This document shows, piece by piece, positions 51,781 through 59,440 of a DNA stretch of 64,000 bases (position 1 is its first letter; every line of letters starts with the position of its first letter). Under the pieces are notes generated by a model, which was not told the origin of the DNA, ran no database searches, and saw only the letters and a list, made by a program, of their open reading frames with translations. Source of the DNA: CAXRDE01 sp964229355 (GTDB lineage Bacteria > Cyanobacteriota > Sericytochromatia > UBA7694); assembly GCA_964229355.1 (NCBI GenBank), contig CAXRDE010000025.1, positions 1-64,000 on the forward strand, in the 5' to 3' direction. The position numbers and the translations under genes were made by a program.

Positions 51781-51870
51781 GAGTGAATGGGTGGCAGGGG
51801 TGAATATTGCCTATGCCAGGTCGCTGTCCAACGTCAAAGCCTAATTTGGCTTGAGGTCATTACGTCTCTA

Positions 51871-52689
51871 TCAGCGGTGGGCCAACTCACGTAAGATTTC
51901 TTCGGTACGGGCATTGGCTGGAAAAAAACTCTCAATGCGCAATTCTTGCAGCGTAATATCTGTGGGAGTGCCTAGCGTCGAAATGATCGAAAACAGTTCC
52001 AATCGGAGATCGTCTTTGACAATGCAAGTGCTGAGTACGGGGGCTTGCCCACTGTACACTTCCCTCGGCTGAATGTCAGGTAAAAGCGCCTGCATTTCAG
52101 TATAGAGACTGTCAGTGCTGTAGGGATCGGATTCCTGCTGCAGGCGCAGTAAGAGATGTGAGGCCACTTCTGCAAAATTTTCGATGAGGGGATGCAGTCC
52201 CTGGGGGTGTAAAAGCAGACGCATAAGATTCAAGGCACCCTGGTCATAAAAGGTATCGGGGAGCGGCTGGTCATCGCTCAGAAAGCCGATCAGCCTTTGG
52301 GCGGCCTGATTGGTCTCTAACAAGCGCCAGTGATTGTCTAAAACAAAGGCCGGAAAAGGCTCTTGCTGCTGCAATAGACAGGTCAGCGCTTTTTTCACGG
52401 CATGCATTTCAGGCTGGTCCAGGTGGGTTTGACTAAAAGCTGCCGGGTAGCCTGCTGATTTCAACATCAGGTTTTGGGTGCGTAAACTTAAATCCATGGC
52501 CTGTCCCAGGCGCAAGATCATGGCTTGACTGGGGATTGAACGCCCAGACTCTAGAAAGCTAATGTGCCGTTGAGATACCGCTGAACGCAGTGCCAATTCC
52601 AGTTGACTTATTTTTTGCTGTTTTCGCCAGTGTTTTAAAAAAGAACCAAAGCTTTGCGGCGCAAGTTTTACCGGCGGTTGGGTGCTCAA
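51871..52689 (-). CDS. XRE-family regulator with MmyB-like ligand domain
   Basis: HTH regulator with the DNA-binding domain GSFLKHWRKQQKISQLELALRSAVSQRHISFLESGRSIPS and a C-terminal MmyB-like (PAS-like) domain (FPAFVLDNHWRLLETNQAAQRLIGFL, NLMRLLLHPQGLHPLIENF). Such regulators are typical of actinobacteria and proteobacteria and often control adjacent redox genes. I prefer TTG 52689 with GAGAGG 7 nt upstream (272 residues); ATG 52734 is in frame but lacks a ribosome-binding site. Divergent from the DUF2834 gene, its likely target. Confidence 0.85.
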   Translation of the reverse strand: MSTQPPVKLAPQSFGSFLKHWRKQQKISQLELALRSAVSQRHISFLESGRSIPSQAMILRLGQAMDLSLRTQNLMLKSAGYPAAFSQTHLDQPEMHAVKKALTCLLQQQEPFPAFVLDNHWRLLETNQAAQRLIGFLSDDQPLPDTFYDQGALNLMRLLLHPQGLHPLIENFAEVASHLLLRLQQESDPYSTDSLYTEMQALLPDIQPREVYSGQAPVLSTCIVKDDLRLELFSIISTLGTPTDITLQELRIESFFPANARTEEILRELAHR

Positions 52690-52700
52690 AATATTACCTC

Positions 52701-52720
52701 TCACGTAATTGTTCTCGTGA
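52701..52720. promoter_or_regulatory. Short inverted repeat between the XRE regulator and DUF2834 gene
   Basis: TCACG (52701-52705) and CGTGA (52716-52720) separated by 10 bp, i.e. two turns centre to centre spacing. Possible operator of the XRE regulator; if TTG 52689 is the start it lies in the 5' region. Confidence 0.35.
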
Positions 52721-52768
52721 ATACTTATATCCATAATGGTGATAACACTATTTTACTGGAGAATCCCT

Positions 52769-53119
52769 ATGCAATCATCCTCTTCGATAACCCCTTCTAA
52801 ATCCTTTCTCAGCTGGGTTTACTTTGACTTTCTTTTACTGGGCGTTGCGGTACCCATGTACTTCTTTGGAAAACACTTTTTAGCCCACGGATTTTCGTTG
52901 CCGTTGTTGTTAGAACAGGCCTTTGTAAACCCTGTTGCCACTGCCTTAACCAGCGACCTGTTGATTTCATCTTTTGTCTTTTGGCTCTTTGCCGGGATGC
53001 AACTCCAGGCCAAAGGGCAGTTGCATCGGCTGGTGATTTTTATTGCCCTTAATTTGGGCATTGGCCTGTCTTGTGCATTGCCCGCTTATTTATGGTGGTC
53101 AAGACGTCAACACCAATAA
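52769..53119 (+). CDS. DUF2834-like small membrane protein
   Basis: A 116-residue protein with three hydrophobic segments (WVYFDFLLLGVAVPMYFFG, ALTSDLLISSFVFWLFAGMQ, LVIFIALNLGIGLSCALPAYLWW), the layout of DUF2834. The DLLISSFVFWLFAG segment matches the family well. The start at 52769 has GGAGA 6 nt upstream; an upstream GTG adds non-conserved residues. Probably controlled by the divergent XRE regulator. Function unknown. Confidence 0.8.
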   Translation: MQSSSSITPSKSFLSWVYFDFLLLGVAVPMYFFGKHFLAHGFSLPLLLEQAFVNPVATALTSDLLISSFVFWLFAGMQLQAKGQLHRLVIFIALNLGIGLSCALPAYLWWSRRQHQ

Positions 53120-53121
53120 GC

Positions 53122-53150
53122 TTTAAATTCGCCTCTGATTCCGTTATACT
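53122..53150 (+). promoter_or_regulatory. Promoter of the DEAD-box helicase gene
   Basis: -35 TTTAAA (53122-53127), 17-bp spacer, -10 TATACT (53145-53150); AAAGGA follows before the ATG. Confidence 0.5.
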
Positions 53151-53176
53151 TTGAATTTAAAGGATACGTCACACCC

Positions 53177-54487
53177 ATGAAAACCACCCCCCTATTTACC
53201 GATATCATTCAGAACCCCGACCTGCTGCGCTACCTTGAATCTGTAGGCTTTACGCAGCCCACCCCTGTTCAGGCCGAGAGTATTCCCAAACTGATGGGCC
53301 CTGGCCATTTTATGGTGCAAAGCCATACGGGCACCGGTAAAACCCTGAGCTATCTCTTGCCCCTGGTCGCACAGCTTAAGGCCACCGAAAACAAAGATGC
53401 TGTCGCGATCAGTGGCAGTCCCAAAGCGGTGATTGTGGCACCCACCCGCGAGCTGGCGGGCCAGATTTTTACGATCGTTAAAGCGATGTCTCATTACGCC
53501 AAACTGCGCGTGCGCAAGCTGGTGGGGGGCGACAAGGGCAAATCCCTGAAGACCCTGTTCTCGATGCCCATGGACATTTTGGTGACCACCCCGGAGCGCT
53601 GCCTGCGCTCCCTCAAAAATGGTGAGCTTTCCACCGCGAATCTGAAATATCTGATCTTAGATGAAGCAGATCATTTGCTGGAACCTTCCTTTAAAGCCAT
53701 CATGCAACAGATGGCCCAGCTGTTATACAACACCGACTTCCAGCTCATTTTGGTCAGTGCCACCCGTCCAGCGCAATTTGACGACACCATCGCCTCCTTT
53801 TTTCCGGCGTTCACGCTGCAGGCCATTGGCGGAGCGACAGAAAACACCGGTGACAAGCGCTTTTCGATTTACAATCTGTCGATTGAAGAAAAAGATAAAT
53901 TTGCGGCGGCCAAAGACTTTATTCGGCAGCAGCGCCACCGCAACGGCGTGATTTTTACCGGCAGCAAAGCGCGCGCGCAGCGCCTGGCCGATGAACTGGC
54001 CGCCACCGGTCAGCAGCTGTTTTTACTGCACAAAGACCTCGACATTGAGCAGCGCGTTGAGGTGAGTGATAGCTTCCGCGCACAGGGCGGCATTCTGATT
54101 GCCACAGATATTTTTGCCCGAGGCATCGATGTGCCCCATCTGAACTGGGTGCTCAATTTTGATCTGCCCTCAGAGCCTTATTATTATCTGCACCGCAGTG
54201 GTCGCGTGGGGCGCTCAGGCGCTGAAGGCGATGTTTACAACTTCATTACCTCCAGAGACGCTTTTCGTGTGGAGCGCATCAATCAGGCCCTGATCACGCA
54301 GGGCCGAACGGATCTTAATATTGGGGCCGTGCCAAAATCTGTCAAAAGCAAGCCCCGCAAAACGAAGGCAAGTGCGCCGAAGCGAGGCCCCAGACAGGCC
54401 TCGAAGCAAACTTCGAAACAAGCGCCCAAACAGATGCGCTCTAAAAAGGCCAGCCCAAAATCCGCTAAACCCAAACGTCGGCGTTAA
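53177..54487 (+). CDS. DEAD-box RNA helicase
   Basis: ATP-dependent RNA helicase of 436 residues. Q motif FTQPTPVQAESIP, Walker A SHTGTGKT (49-56), PTRELAGQ, TPER, DEAD (162-165), SAT (194-196), and in the second lobe TDIFARGIDVPHLNWVLNFDLP and HRSGRVGRSG. The C-terminal 65 residues are a Lys/Arg/Ser tail (KASAPKRGPRQASKQ) that probably binds RNA nonspecifically, as in RhlE/CsdA-like proteins. Likely role: cold adaptation, ribosome assembly or RNA decay. Not assignable to one named helicase. Confidence 0.93.
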   Translation: MKTTPLFTDIIQNPDLLRYLESVGFTQPTPVQAESIPKLMGPGHFMVQSHTGTGKTLSYLLPLVAQLKATENKDAVAISGSPKAVIVAPTRELAGQIFTIVKAMSHYAKLRVRKLVGGDKGKSLKTLFSMPMDILVTTPERCLRSLKNGELSTANLKYLILDEADHLLEPSFKAIMQQMAQLLYNTDFQLILVSATRPAQFDDTIASFFPAFTLQAIGGATENTGDKRFSIYNLSIEEKDKFAAAKDFIRQQRHRNGVIFTGSKARAQRLADELAATGQQLFLLHKDLDIEQRVEVSDSFRAQGGILIATDIFARGIDVPHLNWVLNFDLPSEPYYYLHRSGRVGRSGAEGDVYNFITSRDAFRVERINQALITQGRTDLNIGAVPKSVKSKPRKTKASAPKRGPRQASKQTSKQAPKQMRSKKASPKSAKPKRRR

Positions 54488-54521
54488 GCCCCTTAAAGTT
54501 GCTTGATGTCGTGGGGAAGTT

Positions 54522-55532
54522 TTATTGGGCCAACGTGTTTTCACCCACCAAAACCACTTTGCCCTCTCTTTGCGTGCGCGAAGCTTCCGCAACGGCAGTT
54601 TTGATCTCTGCAATGGGGTAAGTGGCGTGTACAGGGGCTGAGAGTTTGCCCGCCACCATGAGAGCGGTAAGTTCTGCAAAGACAGCCTGCTGTTGCTCGG
54701 GCGTGGCGCTCCGAAACCACTCGGCCAGCCAGAATCCTTTGACAGTCAGGGACTTAAAGATCAGCAATTGGGGGGTGAGTACGGCAGGCTCACCACTCAT
54801 GGCCCCATAATTCACCAGGGTGGCATGGGTCGCCAGACATTCGCCCAGACGGGTTGTGGCGGTGCCGCCTACGGCGTCAATGCCCAATTTGATCGGGGCT
54901 TGACCTGTGGCCTGGGCCACCTGCTCTGCCAGGCTTTGCTCCGCTGACGGGTTATCCACCAGCACAATGTCGGCCCCCGCAGCCAAAAGGGGCTCAATCA
55001 GCGATTCGCGGCGCACCAGGTTGACGGTTTTAAGGCCTTTGGCTTTGGCCAGGGCAATCAGATAATGCCCTACCGCAGAATTGGCGGCATTTTGAATCAC
55101 CCAATCGCCAGGTTGAAGCGCCACAAAGGACTCAAGCATGAGCCAGGCCGTGGGGGGATTGATGGTGAGCATGGATAACTGGATGGGGTCCACCTCGTTG
55201 GGCAGGGGAATTAAGGTTTTGGCCTCAGCCACATGATGGGTGGCCCAGGCTCCCTTTCCCACGGGCAAGAGGACGGTTTGGCCAATAGCAGGACCTGCTA
55301 TCTCTGGCCCCAGAGCGATGACTTTGCCCACCCCTTCGTTACCGCCGACTGCCGGAAGGGGCGGCAAAATGCCGTATTGACCCGTTAGGGTGAGTACGTC
55401 TGAAGGGTTAATGGGCGAGGCCAATAGTTCCAGTAATACCTGTCCGGCCTGCAAGGGCGGCATTTCAAAAGTCGCTGCTTCAATCACGTCCTGGGGAACG
55501 GGGCCCCGTTCTTTGTATTCGGCTTTTAGCAT
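54522..55532 (-). CDS. Zinc-independent MDR-family 2-enoyl thioester reductase-like protein
   Basis: A 336-residue MDR protein close to mitochondrial-type trans-2-enoyl-CoA/ACP reductase (MECR/ETR1): ASPINPSDVLTLTGQYG, PAVGGNEGVGKVIALG, VDPIQLSMLTINPPTAWLML and DWVIQNAANSAVGHYLIALAKAKGLKTVNLVRR, the last being typical of this clade. No zinc ligands. It could reduce enoyl-thioesters in fatty-acid metabolism or act as a general NADPH-dependent oxidoreductase. AAAGGAG precedes the start. It converges on the helicase gene. Confidence 0.85.
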   Translation of the reverse strand: MLKAEYKERGPVPQDVIEAATFEMPPLQAGQVLLELLASPINPSDVLTLTGQYGILPPLPAVGGNEGVGKVIALGPEIAGPAIGQTVLLPVGKGAWATHHVAEAKTLIPLPNEVDPIQLSMLTINPPTAWLMLESFVALQPGDWVIQNAANSAVGHYLIALAKAKGLKTVNLVRRESLIEPLLAAGADIVLVDNPSAEQSLAEQVAQATGQAPIKLGIDAVGGTATTRLGECLATHATLVNYGAMSGEPAVLTPQLLIFKSLTVKGFWLAEWFRSATPEQQQAVFAELTALMVAGKLSAPVHATYPIAEIKTAVAEASRTQREGKVVLVGENTLAQ

Positions 55533-55664
55533 GGATTGCTCCTTTGGTGTTTTTTGCTGTTACTCTAGCATGGGCTCAGGGTATGGGGGCGTTGGGCAAA
55601 CTTGAAACGTGCTTTTTTCTGTGTTAGCATGAGCGCAAAATCTACACATCTGCAAGGAACGGTT

Positions 55665-56282
55665 ATGCCTAAAGCGCTCTGTGTTGCCAGTATTTTGATC
55701 CTGATTTCTGTTTCTCCTCTGTCTGCCGCTGAAGGGTGGCCCCAGGCGTCCCAACTGCAAACCTTTGTCAAAAATATGAATGCTTTAAAACTGCCTGCAA
55801 ACTGTTGTCCTGAACTTAAGACTGAGCGGCCCATTCCTGAAACCTATGCTGCCCTGATTGAATCAGAGCAAGCAGAATGGGCTGCCGATCCCCTGGTTGA
55901 GACCGAAAGCATTAGCGAGTACCAGTACGGTTATACGCTGTTTCAAAACGCCGATATCCATGGGGTGGTGGTGTACAAAACCCTGTATGAAAACAGCTTG
56001 CGTTATAACCTGTTTGAACTCTGGACTTTCGACTTAAAAAAGGGCCTGGTGGGCCGTCTTGAACTGAGTGGCGACTATTTGTCAGTCATGCTCAGCAATG
56101 GCCATGCCACATATTATGACCTGAGCGCGCGCATTTTACCCAACGGTCACATTGAGCGCCAGTTGACGTATCGCGAAGAAGCGGGTTTGGGCGAAGACGA
56201 GAGCCAGAACGATCAAAAAACAGTGGTGAAAACGCGCTTTCAAGTGGATCTTAAAACAGGCAAAATTGTTCTGTTGAAATAG
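55665..56282 (+). CDS. Exported hypothetical protein
   Basis: A 205-residue protein with a signal peptide (MPKALCVASILILISVSPLSAA). The rest contains beta-rich stretches (YQYGYTLFQNADIHGVVVYKTLYENSLRYNLFELWTFDL, GRLELSGDYLSVMLSNGHATYYDLSARI) like a beta-sandwich or outer-membrane-associated domain; I recognise no family. The start at 55665 has AAGGAA 6-7 nt upstream and gives a proper signal; an earlier in-frame codon does not. The next gene starts 1 bp after its stop. Confidence 0.75.
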   Translation: MPKALCVASILILISVSPLSAAEGWPQASQLQTFVKNMNALKLPANCCPELKTERPIPETYAALIESEQAEWAADPLVETESISEYQYGYTLFQNADIHGVVVYKTLYENSLRYNLFELWTFDLKKGLVGRLELSGDYLSVMLSNGHATYYDLSARILPNGHIERQLTYREEAGLGEDESQNDQKTVVKTRFQVDLKTGKIVLLK

Positions 56283-56283
56283 G

Positions 56284-56679
56284 ATGAAGGACCCAGAAGC
56301 TCGCCTGTATGGCGCGACGCGGAATTCCAATGAATACGGCTGGAAACCCGAAGACTTTCCCCTCGCATTGGATGATGCCCTGAGACAAAATCTGGCCTGT
56401 GTGGGTGGGCAATTCCAGTTTCAATTGCCTGATGCGACCTATGAGATGTTCTGGCTCAATGCAGATAGCAGCCCCAGAGCGCCTTATGAATCCTGGGCTG
56501 ATTATGTGGTGCGCTCTGTGGCTCAGGTGCGGTCCACTTTTGAAAAAATTCTGCAGACTGTTGATTTTTTAGCTGAAGCTGAGGCGGCTGACGTTTTGCG
56601 CCGGAAAAAAGCTGCGGGTGTGAATCTGCTTGATGCCTTGTGGTTTGTCGCTTATTTTTCTCACGAACACGAAATCTAA
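56284..56679 (+). CDS. Small cytoplasmic hypothetical protein
   Basis: A 131-residue protein of no family I recognise. It has an ordered N-terminal half (YGWKPEDFPLALDDALRQNLACVGGQFQFQLPDATYEMFW) and a helical C-terminal half (ADYVVRSVAQVRSTFEKILQTVDFLAEAEAADVLRRKKA). ATG follows the previous stop after 1 bp, suggesting co-translation, although the pair differ in localisation (exported versus cytoplasmic). Confidence 0.65.
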   Translation: MKDPEARLYGATRNSNEYGWKPEDFPLALDDALRQNLACVGGQFQFQLPDATYEMFWLNADSSPRAPYESWADYVVRSVAQVRSTFEKILQTVDFLAEAEAADVLRRKKAAGVNLLDALWFVAYFSHEHEI

Positions 56680-56727
56680 AAATGATTTAAAAAATCGGTC
56701 AATTGACTTATTTTATGATACGATAAA

Positions 56728-57078
56728 ATGATGTTAGATAAGATTTTGGGAACCGAAACGGCAGCTTTCATCATGTTGCACCTTTTTCACTATGGAGAGG
56801 TTCATGCAAGGGGATTGGCCAGAGATACCGGCAAATCCCTTTCAGCGATACAAAATCAATTGCAAAAATTTGAAGAAGCGGGCGTGATTTTGTCTAAAAA
56901 AGTGGGGAATGTGCGTTTGTACCGTTTTAATAAAAAATCTCCGCTGACAAAACCCTTGATGGATTTGATTGGTATTATTCATGCCTCCATGAGCTTGCCA
57001 GATAAAGCAATTTTTTTTAGTGAGCGTAAACGCCTACGTAGAGCTGGCAAGCCTGTTATTTCTCACCAGGCCCCTTGA
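56728..57078 (+). CDS. Winged-helix (ArsR/MarR-like) DNA-binding protein
   Basis: A 116-residue protein with a winged helix: TAAFIMLHLFHYGEVHARGLARDTGKSLSAIQNQLQKFEEAGVILSKKVGNVRLYRFNKKSPL. This short form resembles the HTH proteins that occur beside or fused to minimal nucleotidyltransferases, but no such gene is adjacent. A TATGAT (56714-56719) ends 8 nt before the ATG, so it too may be leaderless. Its stop codon lies inside the -35 of the trp promoter. Whether it regulates trp is unknown; the attenuator alone could suffice. Confidence 0.75.
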   Translation: MMLDKILGTETAAFIMLHLFHYGEVHARGLARDTGKSLSAIQNQLQKFEEAGVILSKKVGNVRLYRFNKKSPLTKPLMDLIGIIHASMSLPDKAIFFSERKRLRRAGKPVISHQAP

Positions 57079-57103
57079 CAAATACCTTGCCGGGGCACAT
57101 AAT
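57075..57103 (+). promoter_or_regulatory. trp operon promoter
   Basis: Perfect -35 TTGACA (57075-57080), 17-bp spacer, -10 CATAAT (57098-57103). Transcript start is predicted at 57109-57111, at or next to the leader-peptide ATG. Confidence 0.85.
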
Positions 57104-57110
57104 AAGCAAC

Positions 57111-57191
57111 ATGAAAAACGAATGTATTCACGTATTAACCACAAGTTGGCGTTGGTGGGCGTTGTCCACCAGTGGGTCCTTGTGCTGTTAA
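57111..57191 (+). CDS. trpL: trp leader peptide
   Basis: A 26-codon ORF that encodes MKNECIHVLTTSWRWWALST followed by SGSLCC and a TAA stop. It has three Trp codons within four positions (Trp13, Trp15, Trp16; 57147-57158), the signature of an attenuation sensor. There is no Shine-Dalgarno; the ATG follows the -10 by 7 nt, so it is predicted to be translated from a leaderless mRNA. When charged tRNA-Trp is scarce, a ribosome stalled here would release strand 2 of the attenuator. Confidence 0.9.
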   Translation: MKNECIHVLTTSWRWWALSTSGSLCC

Positions 57192-57250
57192 TCTGATCTT
57201 GTTTTTTCACACGCCACTGGTATTTTACACAGTGGCTGTTTTGCTTTTTT
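57153..57250 (+). promoter_or_regulatory. trp attenuator with alternative 1:2, 2:3 and 3:4 stems
   Basis: Strand 1 TGGTGG (57153-57158, the Trp15-Trp16 codons) pairs with CCACCA (57166-57171). Strand 2 ACCAGTGG (57168-57175) pairs with strand 3 CCACTGGT (57214-57221) as antiterminator. Strand 3 GCCACTG (57213-57219) also pairs with strand 4 CAGTGGC (57230-57236) as terminator, followed by TGTTTTGCTTTTTT. The 1:2 and 2:3 stems exclude one another, as do 2:3 and 3:4, just as in the E. coli model. Confidence 0.9.
57213..57250 (+). terminator. Attenuator terminator hairpin (3:4)
   Basis: Perfect 7-bp stem GCCACTG/CAGTGGC with a 10-nt loop and a U-rich tail ending in six T. Forms when leader translation is not stalled. 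Confidence 0.85.
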
Positions 57251-57335
57251 GGGGATAAATGTTTTCCGCTTCCCCACCCCCTGATTCCATCGGTCACTGT
57301 GCAGAGCTATTTCACATCTACACAGGAGTTTACCG

Positions 57336-58844
57336 ATGTTTATCCAGCGTCCTCTCGCTTTTTTATCCCAACACGATCACCCTTTGCCAACGCTATTGGC
57401 CGGTTTGCAGGCCCAGGGGCCCTGCTTTGCCTGGGAAACCAGAGCAGCCCTGACGGCTCATCCCACGCAACCCAGTGCCCAGCCCCACATGCAGGTGTTG
57501 GCTTTTGCCCCCCGTGAAGTGCTCACCGTGCGTGAGGGGCAGGTCTTGCACCACCGCCTGCGGGATGCGCAGGGGCAGCCTTTGTCTCAGCCTGAAGTGC
57601 TCGCCGTGGTGCACGAAGACCCCCTGGGTTATTTAGCACAGCAATTGCAGCGCCACCCGCTGCCCTACCGTGCCGACTTGCCCGGATTTTACGGCGGCTA
57701 TGCCGGTTTCTATGGCTATGACATGGTGCAATACGAAGAACCCGTGACCTTTTCGGCTCCCGACGATGGTTTTCCCGATGCCTGCTTTTATTTGTTTGAT
57801 CAGGTGCTGGTAGGGCAGGCCGACCAATGGGAGCTCTTTGTGCACGATGACCCGGAAAGCACCCTGAGTACCGCTGAGCGCTTTGAACACTGTGCTGCAC
57901 AACTGGAGGCCCTGCTTCAGGGTAGTGGGTCAGCAGAGGACTGTCTTCAGGCCCGGCTTCAGAAGGCACCTCTGTCGGTGCAACCCGTGCAAGGGCAATT
58001 GGGCGAAGCCCGCTTTTGTGCTGAGGTGGCCCGTTTGCAGGCAGCTATTCAGGCGGGGGATATTTTCCAGGCGGTGCTCTCAGAGCGTTTTCAAACCCTG
58101 ACGCCCCTTGACCCGTTGACGGTGTATCAGCGCTTGCACACGCTGAATCCCTCACCCTACCACTTTTATTTGCACCTGCCTGAGCTGTGTTTGTTGGGGG
58201 CTTCACCTGAGATGCTGGTGCGCCGTCAGGGCTCAGAATTGTTGACCCATCCCATTGCGGGCACCCGTCCACGGGGGCAAACCCCTGCCCAGGATGCCGC
58301 CCAGCGGGCTGAGTTGTTGGCCTGTGCCAAGGAGCAGGCTGAGCACCTGATGCTGGTGGATTTGGCCCGCAATGATCTCGGTCGGGTGGCCCGTCCGGGC
58401 AGTGTCCAGGTGTCGCATTTTCAGGAGGTGATGCATTTTTCGCATGTGATGCATTTGGTCTCTGAGGTGCAGGGAGAGGTTTCATCCGGCCTGTCAGGTC
58501 TTGCGGTGCTGCGGGCCTGTTTTCCGGCGGGGACCCTTTCGGGAGCGCCCAAGGTGCGGGCCATGCAGTATTTGGCGGCACAAGAGCCTTTCCGTCGCAA
58601 ATGGTATGGGGGAGCGGTCTTTTGTCTGGGCTTTGATCAGCAATTGGATGCCTGCATTGCCATTCGCAGCCTGTGTTTTTCGCCCGCGCAAGCGGCCACT
58701 GACACTGCAGGGCCGCCCCTTTATCCGGTGACCTGGCAGGCCGGAGCGGGGATTGTGGCCGACTCTCAGCCTGCCTTCGAATACGCCGAGGTCTGTCAGA
58801 AGGCCCAGGTGATGCAGGGGGTTCTGCAATGCTCGTCATTTTAG
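57336..58844 (+). CDS. trpE: Anthranilate synthase component I
   Basis: Forms anthranilate from chorismate with glutamine-derived ammonia. The 502-residue protein has the chorismate-binding motifs DIFQAVLSERF, SPYHFYLHLPELCLLGASPEMLVR, HPIAGTRPRGQTP, HLMLVDLARNDLGRVARPGSV, FPAGTLSGAPKVRAMQ and WQAGAGIVADSQPAFEY. The LLES motif that binds feedback-inhibiting Trp in the N-terminal domain is not recognisable; the likely equivalent reads FAWET. AGGAG lies 7 nt before the ATG. First structural gene of the operon; it overlaps trpG by 16 bp. PabB is ruled out by the operon. Confidence 0.95.
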   Translation: MFIQRPLAFLSQHDHPLPTLLAGLQAQGPCFAWETRAALTAHPTQPSAQPHMQVLAFAPREVLTVREGQVLHHRLRDAQGQPLSQPEVLAVVHEDPLGYLAQQLQRHPLPYRADLPGFYGGYAGFYGYDMVQYEEPVTFSAPDDGFPDACFYLFDQVLVGQADQWELFVHDDPESTLSTAERFEHCAAQLEALLQGSGSAEDCLQARLQKAPLSVQPVQGQLGEARFCAEVARLQAAIQAGDIFQAVLSERFQTLTPLDPLTVYQRLHTLNPSPYHFYLHLPELCLLGASPEMLVRRQGSELLTHPIAGTRPRGQTPAQDAAQRAELLACAKEQAEHLMLVDLARNDLGRVARPGSVQVSHFQEVMHFSHVMHLVSEVQGEVSSGLSGLAVLRACFPAGTLSGAPKVRAMQYLAAQEPFRRKWYGGAVFCLGFDQQLDACIAIRSLCFSPAQAATDTAGPPLYPVTWQAGAGIVADSQPAFEYAEVCQKAQVMQGVLQCSSF

Positions 58845-59440
58845 ACAATTACGATTCCTTTGTGTACAACATTTACCAGTTGGTGAGCCGTTTGCTGCCC
58901 GAGACAGTACCCTGTCAGGTCCTGCGCAATGATGCCCTCACCCTGACTGAACTTCAGGCCTTAAACCCGCAGGGCTTGATTCTTTCACCCGGGCCGGGTC
59001 GCCCTGAAGATGCAGGCCTCTGTCTGGAGGCGGCGCGGTATTTTATGGGCAAGATTCCCGTGTTGGGCGTCTGTCTGGGCCATCAGGTGATGGGACAGGT
59101 GTTGGGGGCCCAGGTGGTGCCCGCCCCGCAGGTGCAACATGGCAAGGTGAGCCCTATTTTTCACCAGGATCGCAGCCTGTTTGCCACCCTGCCCAACCCC
59201 ATGACCGTGGCCCGTTACCATTCGCTGTGTCTGGACCAGGTGCCGCCCGATTGCGAGCCCCTGGCCTATAGCGAAGACGGTTGCCTGATGGCCTTTCAGC
59301 ACCGGCACTGGCCGGCGGTGGGCTTACAATTTCACCCCGAATCCATTGCCACCCCGCAGGGCGAAGCCCTGATGGCCGCTTTTCTGGCCCCTTTAATGAC
59401 CACACGTTCCGCTTTAGAAAGGTTTTCTCCATGTCCTTAA
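58829..59440 (+). CDS. trpG: Anthranilate synthase component II (glutamine amidotransferase)
   Basis: Class I glutamine amidotransferase of 203 residues that supplies ammonia to TrpE. LDNYDSFVYNIYQLV opens the domain; the triad is Cys82 in VLGVCLGHQVMGQ and His169/Glu171 in LQFHPESIAT; oxyanion region SPGPGRPEDAG. It is separate from TrpD (not fused as in enterobacteria). Overlaps trpE by 16 bp and trpD by 10 bp, so translation is coupled. In some bacteria one TrpG also serves PabB. Confidence 0.95.
   Translation: MLVILDNYDSFVYNIYQLVSRLLPETVPCQVLRNDALTLTELQALNPQGLILSPGPGRPEDAGLCLEAARYFMGKIPVLGVCLGHQVMGQVLGAQVVPAPQVQHGKVSPIFHQDRSLFATLPNPMTVARYHSLCLDQVPPDCEPLAYSEDGCLMAFQHRHWPAVGLQFHPESIATPQGEALMAAFLAPLMTTRSALERFSPCP

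Noticed and set aside
58045..58848. 267-codon minus-strand frame inside trpE
   Set aside because: Pro/Arg-rich low-complexity translation opposite a clear trpE.
59281..59430. Longer TrpD starting inside trpG
   Set aside because: The extra 50 residues are a shadow of trpG; ATG 59431 has a proper ribosome-binding site and the family N-terminus.
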